A DNA stretch of 43,372 nt from a virus. The notes below the pieces were generated by a model. The model did no database searches. It saw only the letters and a list, made by a program, of their open reading frames with translations, and had not been told where the DNA came from. The position numbers and the translations under genes were made by a program. Positions 7,390 to 14,800 of the stretch are shown here, piece after piece (position 1 is the stretch's first letter; each line of letters begins with the position of its first letter). Location: positions 1-43,372 of IMG/VR virus record IMGVR_UViG_3300023094_000004; one strand, 5' to 3'.

Positions 7390-9187
7390 CGCTCTTGCCC
7401 TACTAACCCGTCTGCACGAGGCCCGCCAAACGGACGGCGAGCTTATCTTGGCTGTCGACACCGAAACTACTGGCCTGAAGGTCGCCAAAGGGGATCACTG
7501 CATCGGTGTGAGCATCGCTGGTATCGCTGGTGGCAAGCCGTTCAAGGAGTACCTGCCCTTCCGACACGAGACCGGGGAGAACTTCAGCGACAACATCCGA
7601 GAGATGCTGAAGTGGGTGCTCGAAGAAGATGCAACGCTGCTCATCTTCGCCAACGTCCAGTTCGACTTGCTCAGCCTGGAGACCATTGACATCTTTGCGT
7701 CAACAACTCGCTGGATAGACATATGCACTCAGGCTCACCTCATCAATGAGAATTGGCCGAAGAGCAAGAGCCTGGAGTCGCTGAGTCAGTTCTACCTGCA
7801 CGAGGCAGGCAAGATCGTCGACCCCTTCGTGGAGTCCGAAAAGGTCAGCGGCAACCACAACATCACACCCGAGCAGATGTACGACTACGCCGTGATGGAC
7901 GCTGTGAGTACCTTCCGTGTGTGGATGGAGCTGAAAGATCACCCGAATTGGGTCGAGCTGCCTGAGAGCATCTGGGAGCACAAGCAGGAGCTGGTGAACG
8001 GCCCGCTGCTCGCCATGAAGCGCCGAGGCGTGCTGATCGACGTAGAGCTGGCACAGGAGCAGATCGCCATAGGCGAGGCCGAGCTGAAGCGTGTGGCTGC
8101 CGAGCTGGGCTACCCTGCCGTCCCGAAGAAGCCGACCAAGCGCTACCCGAATCCCGACCCTGACCCGCTGCCCGTGCTTGGGCCGACAGCTCTCAACGAA
8201 ATCTTCATCGAGCGGCTGGGTCTGCCAATCATCAAGAAGAGCGAGAAGACGAACAAACCCGGCTTTGACAAAGAGGTCATGGGCGAGTACGACGAGATGC
8301 TGGAGAAGCTGAACTCTCCCGAGGCCGATCTCGTGAAGACCTACCGTGGGTGGCAGAAGGCCGTCAGCGCCGCGTACAGGCCGTATGTCGAGCTTCGAGA
8401 CCTAGATGGGCGGCTCCGGTGCTCCTACAAGCTCCACGGCACCGTCACGGGCCGTTTCTCGTGCTCTGAGCCGAACCTCCAGCAGATTCCGAAGACATCT
8501 GACAAGGTGTGGAATGGCCGGGTCAAGGAGTGCTTCATCGCTCGCGAGGGCTACACCCTCATCAACGCCGACTTCAGCCAGCTAGAGCTGCGGCTGGGCA
8601 CGGCCTACGCCGGGGAGGAATCCCTGAAGGAAGTGTTCATCGAAGGTCGCGACATCTTCACCGAGATGAGTGGCGCGCTGGGCTTCGACAGGCAGACCAC
8701 GAAGACCTTCGTGTACTCGACACAGTACGGTGCTGGTGTCGGACGCATCATGAGCGCCTTCCACGTCAGCAAGGCTCAGGCGATGGCGATGCTCCGCAAC
8801 TACAAGAACACCTACCCTGCTTTCGCTCGCTTCGCACAGCGTTGTGCGGACACGGCTGAGCGCGACATGCGTATCCGCATCTGGAGTGGCCGCTACCGCC
8901 ACTTCCAGTACAGCTCCGAGAGCTACAAGGCGATGAACAGCGTGATTCAGGGGGGCGCTGCCGACGTGGTGGAGCGCATCATGGTGCAGGTCTACAACGA
9001 GCTGGACAGCGAGGACTGTCGGATGCTTCTACAGGTCCACGACAGCATCACCTTCGAGGTCCGCACCGAGCTGGTGGAAGAGTACATGCCGAAAATCAAG
9101 GCGTGCATGGAGGACGTGAACCGGGCTGTGGGTCACGATCTCTTCGATGTCAAGTTCGCAGTCGAAGTGGAGCCGTGGGTCAAATGA
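7370..9187 (+). CDS. polA: DNA polymerase I (family A) with 3'-5' exonuclease domain
   Basis: 605 aa. The start is set by a strong AAGGAGG site inside the helicase end. Exonuclease motifs: VDTETTG (D30, E32), ANVQFDLL, and YAVMDAVSTF. Polymerase motifs: A, NADFSQLELR (D401); B, the K-T-x-x-YSTQYGAG helix near residue 450; C, QVHDS (H557, D558). All catalytic residues are present, so this is a proofreading replicative enzyme of the kind found in many actinophages and T7-like phages. There is no 5' nuclease domain. One operator-like site lies at 7686. The stop overlaps the next ATG (ATGA). Confidence 0.97.
   Translation: MPLSSYDALALLTRLHEARQTDGELILAVDTETTGLKVAKGDHCIGVSIAGIAGGKPFKEYLPFRHETGENFSDNIREMLKWVLEEDATLLIFANVQFDLLSLETIDIFASTTRWIDICTQAHLINENWPKSKSLESLSQFYLHEAGKIVDPFVESEKVSGNHNITPEQMYDYAVMDAVSTFRVWMELKDHPNWVELPESIWEHKQELVNGPLLAMKRRGVLIDVELAQEQIAIGEAELKRVAAELGYPAVPKKPTKRYPNPDPDPLPVLGPTALNEIFIERLGLPIIKKSEKTNKPGFDKEVMGEYDEMLEKLNSPEADLVKTYRGWQKAVSAAYRPYVELRDLDGRLRCSYKLHGTVTGRFSCSEPNLQQIPKTSDKVWNGRVKECFIAREGYTLINADFSQLELRLGTAYAGEESLKEVFIEGRDIFTEMSGALGFDRQTTKTFVYSTQYGAGVGRIMSAFHVSKAQAMAMLRNYKNTYPAFARFAQRCADTAERDMRIRIWSGRYRHFQYSSESYKAMNSVIQGGAADVVERIMVQVYNELDSEDCRMLLQVHDSITFEVRTELVEEYMPKIKACMEDVNRAVGHDLFDVKFAVEVEPWVK
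7686..7703. promoter_or_regulatory. TTGACA-N6-TGTCAA palindrome, one mismatch
   Basis: TTGACA-tctttg-CGTCAA inside the polymerase gene, read as I-D-I-F-A-S-T. Confidence 0.6.
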
Positions 9188-9393
9188 AGTTTCTATGGGG
9201 GCCACTAGACGGCACCGAGATGGCTCTGCCTGAAGGGGCAGAGCAGTACGTCGCTGGAATCGGGCGCATCCCGACACCACGACTGATCGGCAATCACGTC
9301 GTGCCGCCTGCTGTCGGCTGCTACGTCTACAAGCGCGAGAAGCTGCCCAATGGCACCGAGATCATGCGCTACGCCGGGGAGGTCTGGGAGTGA
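9184..9393 (+). CDS. Hypothetical protein, 69 aa
   Basis: The ATG overlaps the polymerase stop (ATGA), and its stop overlaps the next GTG. The product begins MKFLWGPLDGTEM and ends MRYAGEVWE, an organisation I associate with small conserved phage proteins of unknown function. It has no membrane segment or known motif. Confidence 0.75.
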   Translation: MKFLWGPLDGTEMALPEGAEQYVAGIGRIPTPRLIGNHVVPPAVGCYVYKREKLPNGTEIMRYAGEVWE

Positions 9394-9677
9394 GCGACAG
9401 GGGCACGAGCAACGGAAACAGCTCAGGGTCGAGCTACAGCCGTAGACGGCGCAAGGCGTGGCTGCTGGAGACCTTCGGGGATGGCTACACTGCTCCCTGC
9501 TTCTTTTGTGAGATCGAGGTCGACTGGCACACACTGACTGTGGACCGCATCATCCCTGGTGCTCGCGGAGGCACCTACTGTCGGAGCAACATCAGGCCTG
9601 CTTGCGGCCCGTGCAACTCCATCGACGGCAACCGTATCCGTGTCGAGCTACGCAACGAAAGGCTGGCATTCGCATGA
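9390..9677 (+). CDS. HNH endonuclease
   Basis: 95 aa from GTG 9390 (GTGA overlap). It has two zinc pairs, CFFC (residues about 31-34) and CGPC (about 71-74), enclosing the HNH core VDRIIPGARGG, then SNIRPACGPCN. The first His of the classic motif is replaced by Arg after Asp, as in several actinophage HNH proteins. The N-terminus is Ser/Arg-rich and probably disordered. Lying between polymerase and RuvC-like resolvase in a coupled operon argues for a role in DNA processing rather than a free-standing homing element. Confidence 0.82.
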   Translation: MSDRGTSNGNSSGSSYSRRRRKAWLLETFGDGYTAPCFFCEIEVDWHTLTVDRIIPGARGGTYCRSNIRPACGPCNSIDGNRIRVELRNERLAFA

Positions 9678-10099
9678 CGGTAGTAAGCATCGACCCTGGA
9701 GACACTTGCGGCATCGCGGTGTGGAGCAACGAAGGCGTGCTCAAAGGGAACTGGAAGCTCTCTCTGGAAGAGCTGATCGACTATCTTGACAACGAGCTGT
9801 CAATGGCCGACATTGCAGTGGTGGTCTGCGAGGACTTCACTCTTCGAGGCCAGCGAGGTCGACTGAACGCGAAGGGCAACAAGCTGAAGGCCAGCCAGGG
9901 CATCGGTGTGGCGAAGGCTTTCGCGAAGCGCATGGGAGCCAAGTTCGTAGCTCAGCAGCCTGCCATCCTGAAGATCGCCGCATTGCACACGCGCACGAAG
10001 ATCGTCACGCACTTCGCGGACGACGTGAGCGCCTACCTACACGGCTACTGGTTCTTCGAGCAGCAGGGCATCTTGCACCCGGTGGCCGACGAAGGTTAG
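9674..10099 (+). CDS. RuvC-like Holliday junction resolvase
   Basis: 141 aa from ATG 9674 (overlapping the HNH stop). It has the RNase H-fold catalytic set: D7 in SIDPGDTCGIA, E53 in VVCEDF, and D116/D117 in FADDVSAYLHGYWF near the end. Phage RuvC-like enzymes cut branched DNA before packaging. It is the last rightward gene; a bidirectional hairpin follows within 30 bases. A perfect operator-like palindrome lies inside at 9786. Confidence 0.85.
   Translation: MTVVSIDPGDTCGIAVWSNEGVLKGNWKLSLEELIDYLDNELSMADIAVVVCEDFTLRGQRGRLNAKGNKLKASQGIGVAKAFAKRMGAKFVAQQPAILKIAALHTRTKIVTHFADDVSAYLHGYWFFEQQGILHPVADEG
9786..9803. promoter_or_regulatory. TTGACA-N6-TGTCAA palindrome, perfect
   Basis: TTGACA-acgagc-TGTCAA inside the RuvC-like gene, read as L-D-N-E-L-S-M. 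Confidence 0.8.
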
Positions 10100-10128
10100 A
10101 ATGTCAAGGCATCGTGTCCACTGTGCGC

Positions 10129-10166
10129 GGAATGACCCGAGATGATTCGCTCTCTCGGGTCATTCC
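10129..10166. terminator. Bidirectional terminator where the two arms converge
   Basis: A 14-bp perfect stem, GGAATGACCCGAGA (10129-10142) with 10153-10166, closes a 10-base loop. It lies exactly between the ends of the rightward RuvC-like gene and the leftward membrane-protein gene (stop at 10167). Only a weak T-run follows on the plus strand. It is the single point where the convergent transcripts meet. Confidence 0.8.
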
Positions 10167-10502
10167 TCATTTACGGCGGGACTTCTTCTTACCGAAGCGG
10201 TAGAAGGGGTACTGGCGCTGGACTCGAATGAGCTGCACGACATCGACCCAGAAGAACAGCGTGACGCTGGTGTAGACGATGATGCGGACGTACTCGCGAC
10301 CGATGTACGAGCCGAAGAGCAGGCTAGTTCCAATCACGATGACCAGGAGTGCCTGAGAGACCTTCTTCAGCAGGGCGTTCACACCTTCGGGGGTGCGCTC
10401 GAAGGGGCTGCGGGTGGTGTACCGGAAGATGAAAATGAGCAGCGGGATGATGGCCGAGTAGATCACGACATCAGCGATCTCGTTGAGGATTTCAGTCAGC
10501 AT
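10167..10502 (-). CDS. Membrane protein, 111 aa
   Basis: Last gene of the leftward arm. Three hydrophobic segments are visible (about residues 8-26, 50-66, 74-90), and the C-terminus is strongly basic (GKKKSRRK), predicted inside the cell. It lies downstream of a holin-like gene and an M15 peptidase, so a role in lysis or superinfection exclusion is plausible. No family is recognised. Confidence 0.8.
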   Translation of the reverse strand: MLTEILNEIADVVIYSAIIPLLIFIFRYTTRSPFERTPEGVNALLKKVSQALLVIVIGTSLLFGSYIGREYVRIIVYTSVTLFFWVDVVQLIRVQRQYPFYRFGKKKSRRK

Positions 10503-10719
10503 TCGGTATCACCTTCCCATACGCAAGCATAAGGCGCTGCTGGTAGTGGTTTTGGCTGTCGTGACCCTGGAGAGAGTCGACCACCTTCAGCGCTTTCGGC
10601 ACAGACGCCTTAGCCTCTTCGAGCTTCTTCCGAGATCGCTGAATGGCCTCACGCCGGTCAGTCTGATCGCTTGGGACGGAAGGTATTAGGTCGAGCTGCT
10701 TCTTGCGGAAGAACGTCAT
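10492..10719 (-). CDS. Hypothetical basic protein, 75 aa
   Basis: Overlaps both neighbours by a few bases. Soluble and charged, with an Arg/Lys-rich central helix (REAIQRSRKKLEEAK). Small proteins of this kind sit beside lysis genes in several actinophages, but no function is known to me. Confidence 0.75.
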   Translation of the reverse strand: MTFFRKKQLDLIPSVPSDQTDRREAIQRSRKKLEEAKASVPKALKVVDSLQGHDSQNHYQQRLMLAYGKVIPNAD

Positions 10720-11048
10720 GTGCTCACCTCGTCGTTACTGCCCCCCGAAGGGGGTACAGGAAGGGCTAGGAGAATCTTATCGACCGAGTTGCCTACAGCG
10801 GTGAGTTTGTCTACAAGTGCCTGGAGAGTGTCAGCTCGCTGCTCCGACAGCTCCCACGCGGTCTTGTAGTCGTCGCCCCTCTTGATGGCCTCAGCGATGC
10901 GGAGGTTCTGCACCGCCAGCAGCGACTCGACAGTGAACTTGCTCACAATCCAGCCGCGAGCGAAGGCCGTGATAATCAGCGAGATTGAAGCCAGCGACAG
11001 GGTGATGGGAGTCAGCGGCGATGACCCAATAATGCTCAATACGTCCAA
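10716..11048 (-). CDS. Holin-like membrane protein, about 110 aa
   Basis: The most likely start is the TTG at 11048, two bases after the stop of the M15 peptidase and after a G-rich ribosome-binding site. A longer frame exists but would run through the peptidase gene. One clear membrane segment (about residues 10-32) is followed by an amphipathic helix of coiled-coil type (SEQRADTLQALVDKLTAVGNSVDKILL). Single-span proteins with a long charged tail next to a peptidoglycan hydrolase are often holins or holin regulators. Another holin candidate lies at 29595. Confidence 0.6.
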   Translation of the reverse strand: MDVLSIIGSSPLTPITLSLASISLIITAFARGWIVSKFTVESLLAVQNLRIAEAIKRGDDYKTAWELSEQRADTLQALVDKLTAVGNSVDKILLALPVPPSGGSNDEVST

Positions 11049-11050
11049 CG

Positions 11051-11824
11051 TTAGCCCCCCACATATTCCCAGTGCCACGGCTCGATCTGGGAGAAGTTGC
11101 GCCCCGCCCACGACCAGCCGAACTTGCCCGCGTTCTGCACGAGCCAGTTGAATCCAGCCGACCCCTGACCGCCGAAGCCGCCGAGGTCTGCTGCGTTGCC
11201 AGTCTCATGGACCGACGTACCCGGCCTCGCTGCCAGGTTGCCCTTGCCTGCACGGTACAGCGCGTAGAGCTGCTGCTGTCGGCTGAGCGAGCGCCAGCCT
11301 TCCGTGAGTGAGAGAGCGCCACCCGTGGCTGCGTGATAGGCAGCGTTCAGAGCGGTGAGCTGTCGGGCTGCACTGTTCGAGAGGTAGCCCGAGCCGTATC
11401 TTGACAAACGGCTGTCAATAGAAGCGATGCTGTTCTTGTTCGAGGCCGATGCCTGCCGACCTACCATGAAGCCCGAGCTGCGCGTCTGCGCGAGGTTCTG
11501 CCCGACAGCTTTCTGCTGCTGACGGAGCGCGTAGAGCTGGTTGACTCGCTTCGCTCCAGCGGCCAGATTCGACTTCGTCTGCTCCAACTGGTTGCCGACT
11601 GCCGTTTTGGGCAGCAGCAGGCCGCTCCCAGCGTCCGTCTGAGGGGCTTTGATGCCTGCACCGGCTACATTCGGTGTCTGAGTCAGTCCTCCGAGCTGCT
11701 GGGTGGCAAACTGGGCCAACTGAGTACTACTGGAGGGTGCGGCTATCTTGCTCGGAGCAGCCGCGACCGGCTTGGCGTAGCTCGCGAGTCGTGCCGAAGG
11801 AAGCACGATGGGGGTGAGTGCCAT
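11051..11824 (-). CDS. M15 D-Ala-D-Ala carboxypeptidase-type peptidase, virion-associated or lytic
   Basis: 257 aa, starting directly after the stop of the giant virion protein (TAGATG). The first 140 residues are low-complexity and helical (Ala/Ser/Gln-rich), like the ejection proteins next door. The C-terminal part is a VanY/M15B zinc peptidase: SVHETGNAAD with H206 and D213, and EPWHW with H251. The N-terminal extension and the position at the end of the virion-protein block suggest a peptidase carried in the particle that opens the wall on entry. The alternative is a second endolysin serving the adjacent holin-like gene. Confidence 0.85.
   Translation of the reverse strand: MALTPIVLPSARLASYAKPVAAAPSKIAAPSSSTQLAQFATQQLGGLTQTPNVAGAGIKAPQTDAGSGLLLPKTAVGNQLEQTKSNLAAGAKRVNQLYALRQQQKAVGQNLAQTRSSGFMVGRQASASNKNSIASIDSRLSRYGSGYLSNSAARQLTALNAAYHAATGGALSLTEGWRSLSRQQQLYALYRAGKGNLAARPGTSVHETGNAADLGGFGGQGSAGFNWLVQNAGKFGWSWAGRNFSQIEPWHWEYVGG
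11401..11418. promoter_or_regulatory. TTGACA-N6-TGTCAA palindrome, perfect
   Basis: TTGACA-aacggc-TGTCAA inside the M15 peptidase gene; on the coding strand it reads I-D-S-R-L-S-R. Confidence 0.8.
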
Positions 11825-14800
11825 CTACTTGCTCTCCTTCGCGGCTGCGTTACGCTTCTCGATCTCTGCGTAGTTGATTTGGTTCTGCTGCGACATCGGG
11901 GTGACGCCTGCACCAGAGAGGTAATTGGCGAGGGCCGTTGCCGCGCTCACGCCAGGGTCTTTGTTCCCTGCCGCGATCTGGTACTGCGGGTCCAGACCCT
12001 TCCCCTGAAGTGTACTCAAAATCGAGCCAGTGACACTGTTCCCTGTCAAACGAGATACCGGGGCCACGACAGGAAGCTGACTGTCGAAGTAGTCCGACAG
12101 ATCGTTGATGCGCGAGCCGGTGCCGACGTTGGTTCCGGTCGCCAGCTCGAAGGGTGCTCGGATGAACGGGCTGACCTGCCCGAGGATGCTCTGAAGCGGG
12201 TTCCCTGACAGGTAGGTGTCAAGGGTTCCCGAGGTAGCGAAGCCGGGGTTGATGCCGTAATACTTCCCGCCGACCTTGAACTGAGGCCCGAAAGTCTGCC
12301 CGGTGAGGTAGCTCGGGAACATCTGGTCGTCAGGGAAGGGGTCATTGAGCGAGTCGGGGTTGACGCCCATCGCCACAGCCAGGTTGTAGCTCGCCTTCGG
12401 GAGCACCTGAGCGCGTGCCGGGTGCAGCAAGAAGGTCTCCAGCACGAGGGGGATGCTCTTGCGCTGCCACGAGTAGAACGGGATGATCAGTCGAGCGATC
12501 TGGTCGAACTGAGACAGGTCAGAGCCGTCAGGGTGCCACTTCTTCACTCGCTGAGCAGCAGCCTCGTACAGCTCGTCGAGGCTCTTGTACTCCTTGGTGT
12601 TGTTGATGTTCTTCTCGACGAACTGAGCAGCGTGAGCGAGTCGCGTCCAGTGCGAGTTAGCCTCCGACAGTGCTCCAGCGGCACGGATGACCTTCGTGTT
12701 CTGCAAGGAGGTCTCAATGCGACCAGCCAGCGACTGAGACTGAAGCTCGTCCAGGTTCTCCAGGCGCTTGTAGTTCGGCAGCGCGCCACGGCCCGCCATC
12801 GCAGTGTAGAGATCAGCGGGGCTGACGCCCTCTTTGGCGAGGCCACCCTTGAACAGGGTGCGACCGGGCTTCGGGCGAGCGTGGATGCCGTTTAGAGCAG
12901 CGATAGCGTCGAACTGGTCGTAGCTGTTGTGGGTCGCGAGAGCTTCCATCGCCCACTTGTAGATCGGCTTGGTGGTGAAGCCCTCAGCGTTGCGGGTCAG
13001 GTCCATGTCCGACAGAGCGTTGCGGACGTGGTGAGCAGGGTTGATGATCGTCATGCCGGTCTTGAACATATCGAGAGCAGGCTTGTAGACGTTCCGCACG
13101 AAGCCACCGATAGGCCCACCGAGATCGAGCGTTTCACGGAGCAGGCTGTCGACGACACCGATCTGCTCAGCGACGTTCTTCTCGATGTAGATTTCCCGAG
13201 GGAAGTAGCTCGCCAGGACCGACTTGCCCGAATCGTTGACCATGCGGACGAAGCCTTCTTTGGGCACGTTCGAGAAGGCACCGTACTGCTTGGCCTTCAT
13301 GACCGCATCCATCGCGAGGACGTGGTGAGCGTTGATCTGGGCGAACGCGGAGAACATCTTGTTCATGTACTCAGTCGGGTCAGCAACCGAGTGGTTCATC
13401 CACTGAGCAGCCGCCTCGTCGATGAGCGACTTGCCGCTGGCCTTCGATGCCGCCTGAGCTGCATCCACGTCGATCAGGAACTCTCCGAGTCCCTTCTGAT
13501 CGAGCACCGCGTTCAGGTGGTAGAGGCTGTTGCCCTCTCGGAAGAATCCGTTGTCCTTCAGGCTGAAGTTCTCAGCCGAGCCAAACACCTGCTCTACCAG
13601 CGGACGAAGCTGCTCCATCGCTGCGGCCACTTCAGGGGTGCTGGAGGCAGTGCCCTTCTGGAGCGCGTACATCGCGAGGCGCTTGGTCTCAGGGTCGAAT
13701 GCCTTGTCGAACTTGGTGAGCGAGTCCTTCGACACCTGGAGCACGCCCTGGAGCATGTCAGTGACTTCGCGGTAGTCGTCGTGCAGCAGCTTGTTGCCGA
13801 ACACCCGGCTCAGCGGAGCGAAGGCAGCGAAGAAGCCCTTCGCCATGTTGCGCTGCGTGATCTCACCGATGTCGAGCGTGGGGCTGTCGGTCGCGAGCGC
13901 TGTGGCCTTCGTGATGGCCTCGTACTTCTCCTGAGCGATGGCAGCGCCCGCACGCTCCATCTCTCGGATATCCTTCGGGTCGAAGACCTTGGCAGCCGCC
14001 TCAGCGGTCTTCACAGCGGCCTTCGCCGTCGCCATGTCTCCAGCCGGGATAGACCCGCTCAGGACCGCTCCAGTCTTCAGCGTGCTCTCGTCGAGTGCGC
14101 CGATCTTCTTGGCCTCGTCCACAACACGAGTGCCAGTGTCAGCTACAGCCTGGAGCAAGTCGGAGAATCCCCCCGGCTTGGCATACATCTCTTCGAGGTA
14201 CTGAAGCTGCTCGTTGGTCATCTTCATGGTCTCCGACAGACCACGCGCCTCGTGAGCAGCAGCGTTCAGCTCTACCGTCTTCTGGAGCTGAGGCACAGCC
14301 TTGCGAATCATGGCTGCAACCGGGTCCAGCAGCTCTCCCGGCTTGTAGACCTTCGTGCCGAAGGAATACTGTCGGCTGCCCTTGGTAGTGACTTCGGGAT
14401 GCATCATGCGGTTCTCGAAGGTCTTCGTGCCGTAGGCGTTCTGCACGTTGGCGAGCAGTGCCTTGATCTCGTCATCAGTGCCTCCGTGGACAGCAGCGAA
14501 CACTGCGTCATAGAGGTTCGTTATCGGCACGCTGGTGGCCTTGTTGAAAGCCACCACATCGAGCAGGTTGGCATCCACACCGTTCAGGATGTCGAGCACC
14601 TGAGACTGGCCGAGCAGCACCTTCTCAGCGCCGTTGTTGAATCCGACACCAAGCGTCATCGGGATGCCCTGAGCGTCCAGAGCGCGCTCGGAGAGTCGCA
14701 GAGACTGTCGGACAGCAGCAGACTTCGCCCGAGCGAAGGTCGCGCCAAACAGCGCCTTCGGATTGACACCAGGAAGGGTCTCGACAGCTCTCTTCGAGTT

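Noticed and set aside
12032-12050. TGACA and TGTCA halves with an 8-base gap in the giant virion gene
   Set aside because: Wrong spacing. Isolated halves at about 10102, 14763, 16433, 23494, 27627, 28311, 35186 and 41096 were likewise not counted.
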